From NCBI GenBank assembly GCA_948500755.1, contig CAOOYH010000004.1, positions 40,879 to 104,878 on the forward strand: a DNA stretch of 64,000 nt, in the 5' to 3' direction. Position 1 is the stretch's first letter, and every line of letters starts with the position of its first letter. The DNA comes from an uncultured Lactobacillus sp. (GTDB lineage Bacteria; Bacillota; Bacilli; Lactobacillales; Lactobacillaceae). Both the position numbers and the translations under genes were made by a program. A model generated the notes under the pieces. That model was not told the DNA's origin. It made no database searches and worked only from the letters and a program-made list of their open reading frames with translations. Positions 31,914 through 41,161 of the stretch are shown piece by piece.

Positions 31914-33770
31914 GTGGCACAAATTCATGAATTATCTGAAAATTTAGCTAACCAAATCGCAGCCGGAGAGGTAATTGAGCGACCAGCGAGCGTGGTTAAA
32001 GAATTGATCGAAAATTCAATCGATGCTGGTAGTACACGGATTCGGATTGATTTTATTGAGGCTGGTTTGAAGCAAATCGTGGTGCAAGATAACGGCTCAG
32101 GAATTAGCCCTGATCAAATTGAATTGGCTTTTACCCGCCATGCTACTAGTAAAATTAACAATGAACACGATCTTTTTAAAGTTGCAACTTTGGGTTTTAG
32201 AGGAGAAGCTTTAGCTTCGATTGCGGCTGTTAGTCATGCGGAAATTTTAACTAGTGATGGCGAGCACATTGGTGCTAGAGCAGCTTTTAGTGGCGGAGTT
32301 AAAAAAAGCCAAGAAGATGCGGCTGCTAGAAAAGGGACGCAGATCACCGTTAGGGATCTATTTTTTAATACACCAGCTCGTCTGAAGTATTTAAAGAGTC
32401 CGCGTACGGAAATTATGAAGATCGTCGACATTGTGAATCGGATTGCTTTAGGTTATCCGCAAATTTCGATTACTCTGTCGAACAAGGGGAAAGTTTTGTT
32501 AAGAACACCCGGAAACGGTAATTTAAAGCAGACTGCAGCGAATGTCTATGGGCGCCATATTGCCGAAAAAATGGTCGAATTTAAGGCGGCCGATCCTGAT
32601 TTTGAGATTAATGGTCTTTTATCAAAGCCGGAGCTTACGCGCTCAACGCGCAATTTTATGTCAATTTTATTGAATGGACGCTATATCAAGAATTTCAAAC
32701 TGCTTAACTCAATTATGGATGGCTACGGTTCACGCCTGGGAATTAAGCATTATCCTGTCGCTATTGTTCGTATTAATGTTGATCCTTTGCTAGTCGATGT
32801 CAACGTTCATCCAACCAAGCAGGAAGTGCGTTTGTCTAAGGAAAAGGAGCTTAGTCGCTTAATTACTACCGCAATTAGTGACGCTTTTATCAATAATGCG
32901 GAAAATGGGCTTGATAATTTAAAGACGAATTCTAAGCCAACTTTGGTTGATCAGTTGAAATTTAATTTAAATAAAGACGTGGTGACAACCAAGCGTAAGG
33001 CTGAAGTCCATGAAGAAAAAGTGCCAATAAAGTCGACGGTAAAAGCTAAATATGTTGATTTGAACACTCCACGTGAAGATAGTCGCTATATTATTACCAG
33101 TACTTGGCAAGAAAACGTTAAAAAGCAAATGCAGCTGTCACCTTTTAATGAAACTGCTTCAACAGATTTAGTTTCAGTTGGGGATGAAACTTTAGCTAAT
33201 AATTTGCCATATCTGACTTTTACTGGTCAGATTAATTCTTATATTATTGCTCAAAATAATGATGATCTTTATTTGGTAGATCAAGTTGCCGCTCGACGCC
33301 GTTTATCTTTTGAGAAAATTCAAGAAACAATTTTAAATAAGAAGATCTATGAACAAGGTCTGTTAGCCCCAATTGTGCTCGATTTTAACAATTTAGACTT
33401 TATTCAGATCAAGAACAAATTAGATGAAATCGCTAAGATTGGGATTCATTTAGAGGAATTTGGTCAGGATAGCTTCATTATCAGATCCTATCCAACGTGG
33501 ATTCAGGGAGATATTGAGAGTAGTTTGCGTGAAATTTTAGATTCATATCTAAATGTTAATAAGAGTGAGGCTGACGATTTGTTTAAGGATATCGCGATAA
33601 AGCAAGCTCACAAGGAAGTTAGCGGAAAAATTAAACTTTCAGCGGTGGAAGCGCAGAATATTTTGACTAAATTACGAAAAAGCTCTGATCCTTATCATGA
33701 TCCGGAAGGTAATTTAATCATTGTTAGAATTAGACAAAACGAAATCCAAAAAATGTTTAAAAAGGGATAA
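31914..33770 (+). CDS. mutL: DNA mismatch repair protein MutL with degenerate endonuclease site
   Basis: The 618-residue protein has the N-terminal GHKL ATPase (ELIENSIDAG, DNGSGI, GFRGEALASI; about residues 30-105) and a C-terminal dimerisation domain. In most Gram-positive bacteria the latter carries the endonuclease motif DQHA-x2-E-x4-E. Here the corresponding stretch is DQVAARRRLSFE (33268-33303), with His replaced by Val and the first Glu by Arg. The usual CPHGRP motif near the end is also absent (YHDPEGN instead). The nicking function is therefore probably lost. The start is GTG 31914, 3 bases after mutS. Confidence 0.95.
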   Translation: MAQIHELSENLANQIAAGEVIERPASVVKELIENSIDAGSTRIRIDFIEAGLKQIVVQDNGSGISPDQIELAFTRHATSKINNEHDLFKVATLGFRGEALASIAAVSHAEILTSDGEHIGARAAFSGGVKKSQEDAAARKGTQITVRDLFFNTPARLKYLKSPRTEIMKIVDIVNRIALGYPQISITLSNKGKVLLRTPGNGNLKQTAANVYGRHIAEKMVEFKAADPDFEINGLLSKPELTRSTRNFMSILLNGRYIKNFKLLNSIMDGYGSRLGIKHYPVAIVRINVDPLLVDVNVHPTKQEVRLSKEKELSRLITTAISDAFINNAENGLDNLKTNSKPTLVDQLKFNLNKDVVTTKRKAEVHEEKVPIKSTVKAKYVDLNTPREDSRYIITSTWQENVKKQMQLSPFNETASTDLVSVGDETLANNLPYLTFTGQINSYIIAQNNDDLYLVDQVAARRRLSFEKIQETILNKKIYEQGLLAPIVLDFNNLDFIQIKNKLDEIAKIGIHLEEFGQDSFIIRSYPTWIQGDIESSLREILDSYLNVNKSEADDLFKDIAIKQAHKEVSGKIKLSAVEAQNILTKLRKSSDPYHDPEGNLIIVRIRQNEIQKMFKKG

Positions 33771-33775
33771 AAAAG

Positions 33776-34363
33776 ATGTATGAATATTTAGAAGGTGTGA
33801 TTACACTTGTCACTCCAAGTTATATTGTCGTAGATGTAAATGGTGTAGGGTATAAAGTGTTCAGTCCAACTCCATTTGCTTATAAAGAGGGAGAAAAAGC
33901 TAAAGTATATATTGAACAAAACTTTAGTGATAATAATGGCTTTACTCTTTATGGTTTTCAAAGTATGGAGGCGAAGGGACTGTTTTTAAAGCTGCTTAGT
34001 GTAAGTGGCATTGGACCAAAATCTGCCCTAGCGATTATGGCAGCTGAAGATAGTGATTCTTTGGTCGAAGCCATCGAACAAGGAGAAGTTAAGTACTTAA
34101 CACGCTTTCCAGGAGTGGGTAAAAAGACTGCTTCTCAAATTGTGCTTGATTTAAAGGGCAAGCTCGGTGATTATGTTCAAAAACTTGATCGTCAAGTAGA
34201 TGAAAGTGTTTCTCCAGCTTTGAATGATGCACTCTTGGCTTTGATTGCGTTAGGCTACACTAAAAAAGAGGTCGATAAGATTACGCCAAAACTTGCAGAA
34301 TATCATGCTAAGACTGCTGACGAATATATTAAAAAAGGCTTGGCTTTATTACTTAAGAAGTAA
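33776..34363 (+). CDS. ruvA: Holliday junction branch migration protein RuvA
   Basis: The 195-residue protein binds four-way junctions and loads RuvB. The N-terminal OB domain starts MYEYLEGVITLVTPSYIVVD. The helix-hairpin-helix region has LLSVSGIGPKSALAI and FPGVGKKTASQIVLDLKGKL. The C-terminal domain has ALLALIALGYTKKEV. The gene begins 5 bases after the mutL stop, continuing the repair cluster. Confidence 0.97.
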   Translation: MYEYLEGVITLVTPSYIVVDVNGVGYKVFSPTPFAYKEGEKAKVYIEQNFSDNNGFTLYGFQSMEAKGLFLKLLSVSGIGPKSALAIMAAEDSDSLVEAIEQGEVKYLTRFPGVGKKTASQIVLDLKGKLGDYVQKLDRQVDESVSPALNDALLALIALGYTKKEVDKITPKLAEYHAKTADEYIKKGLALLLKK

Positions 34364-34412
34364 TTAATCTGTTATAATGAACACAAGTTTGTAAAGTTGA
34401 GGAAGTGAAAAA

Positions 34413-35429
34413 ATGACACCGAAAGATGATTCTGTGACTTCAGGCGAAGTTGAAAATGCTTCAGAAGAACAGATGGAATTGACTTTGCGTCCGCAAAGTT
34501 TAAGCCAATATTTAGGTCAAGAACGTGTAAAAAAAGAAATGGCAATTTATATCAAAGCTGCTAAACAGCGTGATGAAGCACTCGATCACGTTCTTTTGTA
34601 TGGACCGCCAGGACTTGGTAAAACTACGTTGGCTTTTGTAATTGCGAATGAACTAGGGGTAAACTTGAAAAGTACTAGTGGACCAGCTATTGAAAAAGCG
34701 GGTGACTTAGTAGCACTTTTGTCAGATTTAGATCCTGGAGACGTCTTATTTATTGATGAAATTCACCGTTTGGCTAAGCCGGTTGAAGAAGTACTTTATT
34801 CGGCAATGGAAGACTATTATATTGATATCGTGATTGGTGAAGGACAGACTACGCACGCAGTTCACGTCCCACTACCACCCTTTACTTTAATTGGGGCCAC
34901 TACTCTTGCTGGACAACTGTCTGCACCATTGCGTGATCGCTTCGGTATTGTAGAGCATATGCAGTATTACACTGTTAAAGAACTTAAAGAGATTGTCGAA
35001 AGATCCAGTGAGGTTTTCCATACAAAAATTGCCTCTGAAGCGGCTATTGAACTTGCGAGAAGATCAAGAGGGACGCCGCGTGTGGCTAATCGATTATTAA
35101 AGAGGGTTAGAGATTTTGCGGAAGTTAAAGGCGAAGATACAATTTCACTTGAAACCACAGCTTATGCCTTAAAACAGCTGCAAGTTGATGATGAGGGACT
35201 TGATTTAACGGATCGTCGCATTTTGAAAACTATGATTGAAGGTTATCGTGGAGGTCCTGTTGGTATTAGAACTTTAGCTGCTAATATTGGTGAGGATATT
35301 GAAACAATTGAATCTTTATACGAACCATATTTGCTTCAACAAGGATTTATTTTACTTACTCCGCGTGGAAGAGTCGTTACCGAAAAAGCATATTTACAAT
35401 TAGGTCTTCCTATTCCTGGTAAAAAGTAG
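34413..35429 (+). CDS. ruvB: Holliday junction helicase RuvB
   Basis: The 338-residue AAA+ motor drives branch migration with RuvA. Motifs are RPQSLSQYLGQERVK, Walker A GPPGLGKTT (about residues 66-74), Walker B VLFIDEIHRL, sensor 1 GATTLAGQLS, the arginine finger region LRDRFGIV, and the C-terminal winged helix with GYRGGPVGIRTLAANIGED. GAGGAAGTG precedes the ATG. It follows ruvA by 49 bases. Confidence 0.97.
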   Translation: MTPKDDSVTSGEVENASEEQMELTLRPQSLSQYLGQERVKKEMAIYIKAAKQRDEALDHVLLYGPPGLGKTTLAFVIANELGVNLKSTSGPAIEKAGDLVALLSDLDPGDVLFIDEIHRLAKPVEEVLYSAMEDYYIDIVIGEGQTTHAVHVPLPPFTLIGATTLAGQLSAPLRDRFGIVEHMQYYTVKELKEIVERSSEVFHTKIASEAAIELARRSRGTPRVANRLLKRVRDFAEVKGEDTISLETTAYALKQLQVDDEGLDLTDRRILKTMIEGYRGGPVGIRTLAANIGEDIETIESLYEPYLLQQGFILLTPRGRVVTEKAYLQLGLPIPGKK

Positions 35430-35494
35430 TACAAAGTTGTTTTTTTAGGTATAATTGACTATACAGGTAAAAAAGAATTTATGAGGTGTCTAAT

Positions 35495-35959
35495 TTGAAT
35501 ACTTTATTTTTAGCAGCTAACGGCGGAGCCGCTGGCAACAATATGATGATGATCTTATTATTTGTAGTTTTGATTGGATTTACTTACTTCGGGATGATTC
35601 GTCCTCAAAAGAAGCAACAACAAAAGAGAATGCAAATGATGGATCAATTGAAAAAGGGTGACAAAGTTATCTTGGTAGACGGTTTGCATGCTAAAGTTGA
35701 TTCAATTAACAACAAGGATAAAACAATTGTTGTTGATGCAGATGGTATTTACTTAACTTTTAGTAGAATGGCTGTCCGTCAAATTATCCCAGCTGCCGAA
35801 ACTACAACTGAAGAAGCAACTGCTGAAAAGGCAGCAGAAGAAAAGCAAGCTAGTGAAGAAGCAAAACCAGCAGTAGAAGAAAAGGCTGATGCGGCTAAAG
35901 AAACTGCAGAAAAAGCTAAAGCAGAAAAGACCCAAGATTCAGATTCTGCTACTAAGTAA
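35495..35959 (+). CDS. yajC: Preprotein translocase accessory subunit YajC
   Basis: The 154-residue protein associates with the SecDF part of the Sec translocase. One N-terminal membrane helix (MMMILLFVVLIGFTYFGMI) is followed by the conserved RPQKKQQQKR and LKKGDKVILVDGLHAKV. A long Ala/Glu/Lys-rich low-complexity tail, from about residue 105, makes it longer than the usual 90-110 residues. I favour TTG 35495, with GAGG 8 bases upstream, over GTG 35486, which overlaps that site. Confidence 0.9.
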   Translation: MNTLFLAANGGAAGNNMMMILLFVVLIGFTYFGMIRPQKKQQQKRMQMMDQLKKGDKVILVDGLHAKVDSINNKDKTIVVDADGIYLTFSRMAVRQIIPAAETTTEEATAEKAAEEKQASEEAKPAVEEKADAAKETAEKAKAEKTQDSDSATK

Positions 35960-35964
35960 TTCAA

Positions 35965-35989
35965 AAAGCGTTTGAACAACGCTTTTTTT
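35965..35989 (+). terminator. Terminator after yajC
   Basis: AAAGCGTT and AACGCTTT pair around TGAAC, followed by T residues. Confidence 0.85.
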
Positions 35990-36063
35990 GTTTTTCTAAA
36001 ATAAAGCTTATTGTAAAATAAAAGTAGTTAGACACTAAATTTAAGAAGGAAGTACTTAATACT

Positions 36064-37515
36064 ATGAAGAATATTCCAGTTGTAATGATTATTTTTGGTG
36101 GTAGTGGGGATTTGGCTCATCGAAAGTTGTACCCAGCTTTGTTCAATTTGTATGAACAAGGATTGATTCATGATAATTTTGCTGTAATTGGAACGGCTCG
36201 TCGCCCATGGTCACACGACTATTTGCGTCAACAAGTAGTTGATGCTGTTCATGAAACTCATAATGAGGTTGATGAAAACAGTTTAAAGAACTTTGCTAGC
36301 CATTTCTACTATCAATCTCATGATGTTACTAATGTTGAACACTATGAAACTTTGAAGAATTTGGCTCAAGAGCTTGATGATCGTTATAGCGCTCAAGGCA
36401 ATAGATTGTTCTACATGGCAATGGCGCCACGCTTCTTTGGGACTATTGCAACCCATATTAATGATCAAAAGTTAACTGGTAGCGGCTTTAATAGAATTGT
36501 TGTTGAAAAGCCATTTGGTCGTGATTTGAAGTCAGCTGAAGAATTAAATAAGCAAATTACTGCTTCATTCAAAGAAGATGAAATCTTTAGAATTGATCAC
36601 TACTTGGGTAAAGAAATGATTCAAAATATCTTGCCACTTCGTTTTACCAATCCATTAATTAAAAATATTTGGAATAGTGACAACATCAAGAATATTCAAG
36701 TTACCTTGGCTGAAAGACTTGGTGTTGAAGCTCGTGGTGAATATTATGAAACCTCAGGTGCCCTTCGCGATATGGTTCAAAACCACATTTTCCAAATTAT
36801 TACCTTGTTGGCAATGCCAGAACCTAAGGCAATTGACGCCGAAAGTATCCACCAAGCCAAACAAGAGTTGCTTGATAGTTTAGTTATTCCAACCCCAGAA
36901 GATGTAAAGAAGCACTTTGTGCGGGGCCAATATGCGGGTAGTGATACTACTTTTGCTTATCGTAAAGAACCTAAGGTTGATGAAAATTCAACTACTGAAA
37001 CTTTCGTTGCTGGTGAAACTAAATTCAAGAAGGGTCCTGTTAAAGATGTCCCAATCTACTTTAGAACTGGTAAGGAATTTAAGGAAAAGAAAAACCGTAT
37101 TGATATTGTTTTAAAGCATGCTAATACCCCATATGGTGGTGTACATTCAAACAATATTACGATTGAAATCGATCCTCAAAGTAAGCTTTACATTACTATC
37201 AATGGTAAGAAGATTGATACAGACGGCATCCGGCGTGAAAACTTAACCTACGCCTTTTCAAAAGAGGAGATGGCCAAGGTTCCAGATGGTTATGAAAGAT
37301 TGCTTCATGACGTCTTCGTTAATGATTCGACCAACTTTACTCATTGGGCAGAATTAAAGAGATACTGGGAATTTATTGATGCAGTTGAAGATGCCTGGAA
37401 GAAAGAAAACGAAGCTGGCAACCCGGATATTGTTCAATATCCTCCATACAGAATGGGACCAAAAGAAGCTGATCGCATTTTTGAATCTCCAACTGGACAT
37501 TGGATTTATGAGTAA
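36064..37515 (+). CDS. zwf: Glucose-6-phosphate 1-dehydrogenase
   Basis: This enzyme oxidises glucose-6-phosphate to 6-phosphogluconolactone, producing NADPH at the entry of the oxidative pentose phosphate path. The 483-residue protein has the Rossmann motif IFGGSGDLAHRKLYPAL (about 8-24), VVEKPFGRD and the substrate-binding, catalytic RIDHYLGKE (about 178-186). The C-terminal domain has PIYFRTGKEFKEK. AAGGAAG precedes the ATG. The last 8 bases overlap dinB. Confidence 0.97.
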   Translation: MKNIPVVMIIFGGSGDLAHRKLYPALFNLYEQGLIHDNFAVIGTARRPWSHDYLRQQVVDAVHETHNEVDENSLKNFASHFYYQSHDVTNVEHYETLKNLAQELDDRYSAQGNRLFYMAMAPRFFGTIATHINDQKLTGSGFNRIVVEKPFGRDLKSAEELNKQITASFKEDEIFRIDHYLGKEMIQNILPLRFTNPLIKNIWNSDNIKNIQVTLAERLGVEARGEYYETSGALRDMVQNHIFQIITLLAMPEPKAIDAESIHQAKQELLDSLVIPTPEDVKKHFVRGQYAGSDTTFAYRKEPKVDENSTTETFVAGETKFKKGPVKDVPIYFRTGKEFKEKKNRIDIVLKHANTPYGGVHSNNITIEIDPQSKLYITINGKKIDTDGIRRENLTYAFSKEEMAKVPDGYERLLHDVFVNDSTNFTHWAELKRYWEFIDAVEDAWKKENEAGNPDIVQYPPYRMGPKEADRIFESPTGHWIYE

Positions 37516-38644
37516 GATAGATCATTCAGAAAATTTATTACCTAAAAATGACATCCATCGTCGGATTATCCATCTCGACATGGATGCCTTTTACGCTTCT
37601 GTAGAAATGCGTGATCACCCTGAATATCGCCATAAGGCTTTAATTATTGCTCGTGATCCGCGTAAACATAATGGTCACGGAGTAATTACTACCGCAAATT
37701 ATTTTGCTCGTCAATATGGAGTTGGAAGTGCGATGCCAGCTATTAAAGCTATAAAAAGGATCCCATCCGATAAGTTAGTCTTTTTGCCACCTAATTTTGA
37801 AAAATATCGAGCAGTTTCAGCCCAAGTTCACAAAATTATGCATGAAGTTACTGATCGAGTGGAATCAGTGGCTTTAGATGAAGCATATTTAGATGTAACT
37901 GAAAACAAGCTCGGCGATTATACAGCAATCGAACTTGGCAATTATATGCAAAAAAAGATTTATGAAGAATTGAAATTAACCTGTTCATTTGGAGTAAGTT
38001 ACAATAAGTTTTTAGCTAAAATGGGCTCTGAATATGCCAAGCCTTTTGGAAAAACTGTTGTCTTGCCAGATGAAGCTTTAGATTTTTTGGGGATGCAAGA
38101 CATTAAAAAATTTCCTGGAATTGGTAAGAAAACTCAAGAGATTTTACGTCAAATGGGGATTAATACCGGTTCCGATTTACAAAAACAAAGTGTACGTTTC
38201 TTAATTGATCGCTTTAAAAAGCAGGGCTATGTTTTAGCAATGCACTCGCGCGGAATTGATTTGAGCCCAGTTCAAGGCGAACGCCAACGTAAGTCAATTG
38301 GGAAGGAACATACTTTTGAGCCTTTAATCTTTGACCAGCAAAAAGCACTAACTAATTTGCGAATATTTAGTAGAGAAGTTGCAGAAGCATTAAATAAGCA
38401 AAGTTTGTCGACAAAGTGTGTGGTTTTGAAGATTAGAGATGCGGATTTTAGGACGATGACACGAAGAAAAATGCTCAAACATCCTACTCAAAATAGCCAT
38501 GTCATTTTTGATCTAGCACGAGAGATGTTTTTGGCGTTGCCGGAATTTTTAAATATTGGAATTCGTCTTTTAGGAGTTTCTGCAACAAATTTGGAACAAG
38601 AATCATATTCACAAATTAATTTGTTCAATGCGATAGAAGACTAA
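37508..38644 (+). CDS. dinB: DNA polymerase IV
   Basis: This is a Y-family translesion polymerase of 378 residues. The catalytic carboxylates are in HLDMDAFYASVE and ALDEAYLDV. The thumb helix-hairpin-helix is KKFPGIGKKTQEILRQMG, and the little finger includes RKSIGKEHTFE. I place the start at ATG 37508, inside the end of zwf, since residues encoded upstream in the longer frame are a zwf shadow. A beta-clamp-like C-terminal peptide SQINLFNA is present. Confidence 0.95.
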   Translation: MSKIDHSENLLPKNDIHRRIIHLDMDAFYASVEMRDHPEYRHKALIIARDPRKHNGHGVITTANYFARQYGVGSAMPAIKAIKRIPSDKLVFLPPNFEKYRAVSAQVHKIMHEVTDRVESVALDEAYLDVTENKLGDYTAIELGNYMQKKIYEELKLTCSFGVSYNKFLAKMGSEYAKPFGKTVVLPDEALDFLGMQDIKKFPGIGKKTQEILRQMGINTGSDLQKQSVRFLIDRFKKQGYVLAMHSRGIDLSPVQGERQRKSIGKEHTFEPLIFDQQKALTNLRIFSREVAEALNKQSLSTKCVVLKIRDADFRTMTRRKMLKHPTQNSHVIFDLAREMFLALPEFLNIGIRLLGVSATNLEQESYSQINLFNAIED

Positions 38645-38702
38645 CTTGGCTCATTTTTTGGTAAACTAGTAGTAGAACAGACTCAAGGAAGGGAAGAAAA
38701 TC

Positions 38703-39656
38703 ATGAGTAGTTTTGATGACGTTTATGAAAAAATATTACAATATCCAACAATTATAATTCACCGTCACACCAGTCCAGATCCAGATGCAATTGGTTCACA
38801 AGCTGGTTTGGCACGTTCACTAAGCGAAAAGTTTCCTGAAAAGAAGATTCTTTGTGCTGGTGAAAATGATGAAGGCGATTTAGCTTGGATCAATCACATG
38901 GATGAAGTAAAGGCAGCTGATTATAAAGGCGCTTTAGTAATTACTACTGATACCGCAAATACTCCACGTATTTCTAACAAGCTTTATGACCAAGGTGACT
39001 TTTTGATTAAGATCGACCACCACCCAGACGTTGATCCATATGCGGATATGAGTTACGTTGATCCTGATGCGCCAGCAGCTTGTCAAATCATTGTTGACTT
39101 TATTAATAAAGAAAACTTACCAATGAATAAGGAAATTGCTTATCCACTTTACGCAGGGCTTGTGGGTGATACTGGACGTTTTATGTATCCTGAAACTTCA
39201 GCTCATACTTTTGAAGTTGCGGCAGAACTTGCGGCAACGGGTATTAACATTACTGAAATTGCCCGTCGCTTGAGCGATGTAACTTTTGAACAAGCTAAGC
39301 TTCAAGCTATGGTTCTTGAAAACATGACTGTTAAAGATGGAGCTGCTTATGCTGTACTTACTCAAGATGACTTGAAGAAGTTAGGTGTAAATTATGAACA
39401 AACTTCAGTCGCAGTTTCTACACCAGGTAGAATCAAGGATATCTTAGCTTGGAATCTCTTTGTTCAAAAGCCAGATGGCACTTTCCGTGTTCACTACCGT
39501 TCAAAGGCCCCAGTTATTAACCAATTGGCCGAAAAGCACGATGGCGGCGGTCATGCTTTAGCATCTGGTGCAAATGCCAAGAATATGGATGAAGTTAAGC
39601 AAATATTTGATGAGTTAGTTGATGTAACTAAGAAGTATAAAGAGGAACATGAATAA
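38703..39656 (+). CDS. nrnA: DHH-family phosphoesterase, NrnA-like nanoRNase/pAp phosphatase
   Basis: The 317-residue protein degrades 2-5 nt RNAs and dephosphorylates pAp in B. subtilis NrnA. The metal-binding motifs are HTSPDPDAIGSQ (about 22-33), TTDTANTPR, the DHH triad in KIDHHPDVDP, and the C-terminal DHHA1 glycine motif GGGHALASG. AGGAAGGGAA precedes the ATG. It overlaps the helicase gene downstream by 8 bases, suggesting coupled roles in RNA turnover. Confidence 0.92.
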   Translation: MSSFDDVYEKILQYPTIIIHRHTSPDPDAIGSQAGLARSLSEKFPEKKILCAGENDEGDLAWINHMDEVKAADYKGALVITTDTANTPRISNKLYDQGDFLIKIDHHPDVDPYADMSYVDPDAPAACQIIVDFINKENLPMNKEIAYPLYAGLVGDTGRFMYPETSAHTFEVAAELAATGINITEIARRLSDVTFEQAKLQAMVLENMTVKDGAAYAVLTQDDLKKLGVNYEQTSVAVSTPGRIKDILAWNLFVQKPDGTFRVHYRSKAPVINQLAEKHDGGGHALASGANAKNMDEVKQIFDELVDVTKKYKEEHE

Positions 39657-41010
39657 TATTTTTACTGATTCAAGAATTAGACCAGAATTACAAACTGGTT
39701 TAAAGAAGATTCATTTTGATAAACCTACTAAGGTACAAGAAGAGGTTATTCCAGCTATGCTTTCTAACCAAAATGTAGTGGTCCAAGCTGCTACTGGTTC
39801 TGGAAAAACCCATGCTTATTTAGTACCTGTTTTAAATAAAATTGATGAAAACTCTGACTACGTTCAAGCTATTATCACTGCGCCAAGTCGAGAATTAGCT
39901 GATCAATTATATAAAGTAGCGCGTCAATTGCGTGATAACTCTGGCTTAGATATTTCAATTGAACACTTAGCTGGTGGAGTTGATCGTGAACGTCAATTAG
40001 AAAAAATTCAAAATAAGAAGCCACAACTGATTATTGCAACTCCCGGAAGACTCCTTGACTTTGTAGAAAAGAAGATTTTTAGTGTTGATCAAGTAAAAGT
40101 CTTTGTAATCGATGAAGCTGATATGACGCTAGATATGGGCTTCTTGGCAGACATCGATAAAGTTGCCTCTAAGCTTCCTAAGGATGTTTTGTTTGCGGCC
40201 TTTTCTGCAACTATTCCAGTTAAGCTTTCTAACTTTTTACGTAAATATATGGCTCATCCCGATGAAATCATTATTGATAATCCAGCAATTATTGCGCCAA
40301 CGATCAAAAATGATTTGCTTGATGTCGGTTCAAAAGATAAAAAGCGCGTTTTACAAGAGCTTTTGACCATGGGACAACCATATTTAGCCTTAGTTTTTGC
40401 GAATACTAAGCAAAAAGTTGATGAAATTACTGATTACTTGCAAAGTCAAGGGATGAAAGTAGCCAAAATTCACGGCGGAATTACCGAACGTGAAAGAAAG
40501 AGAACTTTGCGCCAAGTAGAACAAGGTCAATTCCAATACGTGGTAGCTAGTGACTTGGCTGCGCGCGGTCTTGATATTGATGGCGTTAGTTTGGTAATTA
40601 ATTACGAAGTTCCAAGAGATTTGGAATTTGTTATTCACCGAATTGGTCGTACTGGTCGAAATGGATTGTCAGGTCATGCCATTACTTTGATTCGTGAAGA
40701 AGAAATGGGCCGCATCGAAGAACTTGAAAAGATGGGCGTTCATTTTGACTTTGTAGAAATTAAAAATGGCGAACTGGTTCCTAGAAAGCACTATCGTCGT
40801 CGCGATAATCGCCAATCTAAGAACCGTAAGCTTGATACGAAGCTCGTTGGCTACGTTAAAAAAGAAAAGAGAAAACGTAAGCCCGGCTACAAGAAGAAGA
40901 TCAAGCGTGCCATTGCCGAAGATAATCGTCAAAAACGTAAGCTTGAACAACGTCATGAAATTAGAAAAGCTAAGCGCCAAAGAAAGCGTCGCCGTGAACA
41001 AGGACGTTGA
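39649..41010 (+). CDS. cshB: DEAD-box RNA helicase, CshB-like
   Basis: The 453-residue protein has all helicase motifs: QAATGSGKTHAY, PSRELADQ, TPGRLLDF, VIDEADMTL (DEAD), FSATIP, the second RecA domain with VFANTKQKVDE and ASDLAARGLDIDG, and HRIGRTGR. A very basic C-terminal tail (about 385-453) probably binds RNA. It overlaps nrnA by 8 bases. The last 33 bases of the gene, including the stop, are duplicated at 42288-42320 across the toxin insertion. The CshB rather than CshA label is by size and tail. Confidence 0.92.
   Translation: MNNIFTDSRIRPELQTGLKKIHFDKPTKVQEEVIPAMLSNQNVVVQAATGSGKTHAYLVPVLNKIDENSDYVQAIITAPSRELADQLYKVARQLRDNSGLDISIEHLAGGVDRERQLEKIQNKKPQLIIATPGRLLDFVEKKIFSVDQVKVFVIDEADMTLDMGFLADIDKVASKLPKDVLFAAFSATIPVKLSNFLRKYMAHPDEIIIDNPAIIAPTIKNDLLDVGSKDKKRVLQELLTMGQPYLALVFANTKQKVDEITDYLQSQGMKVAKIHGGITERERKRTLRQVEQGQFQYVVASDLAARGLDIDGVSLVINYEVPRDLEFVIHRIGRTGRNGLSGHAITLIREEEMGRIEELEKMGVHFDFVEIKNGELVPRKHYRRRDNRQSKNRKLDTKLVGYVKKEKRKRKPGYKKKIKRAIAEDNRQKRKLEQRHEIRKAKRQRKRRREQGR
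40978..41010 (+). repeat. Direct repeat copy 1: helicase 3' end
   Basis: These last 33 bases of the helicase gene, ending with its TGA stop, are perfectly repeated at 42288-42320, offset by 1310 bases. Confidence 0.97.
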
Positions 41011-41026
41011 GATAATATCTGAATGA

Positions 41027-41057
41027 ATAGCGGAGAAAATTTTCTCTGCTATTTTTA
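41027..41057 (+). terminator. Terminator downstream of the helicase gene
   Basis: AATAGCGGAGAAAA pairs with TTTTCTCTGCTATT (one G-U) and is followed by T residues. It belongs to the inserted segment, since it lies between the two 33-bp repeats. Confidence 0.85.
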
Positions 41058-41099
41058 TATAAAATATCTTCATATATAAATTTATTTTCTGAAAATTCA

Positions 41100-41142
41100 T
41101 TGACAAATATTATAATTTTAATAAAATAATATTAAAATTATA
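41100..41142 (+). promoter_or_regulatory. Toxin gene promoter overlapped by a 12-bp inverted repeat
   Basis: TTGACA (41100-41105) and TAAAAT (41122-41127) are 16 bases apart. TATAATTTTAAT (41111-41122) is perfectly inverted at 41131-41142. The arms bracket the -10, so a dimeric repressor could sit there, or the pure AT palindrome may simply be a bent or melted site. Confidence 0.5.
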
Positions 41143-41161
41143 AATGAAAGAGGAATAATAT

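Noticed and set aside
35753..35979. Reverse-strand ORFs over the yajC tail
   Set aside because: They are low-complexity mirror readings of the Ala/Glu/Lys-rich YajC tail and have no ribosome binding site.
37376..37507. Extended N-terminus for dinB within zwf
   Set aside because: The extra residues are an out-of-frame reading of conserved zwf sequence; ATG 37508 fits Pol IV family starts.
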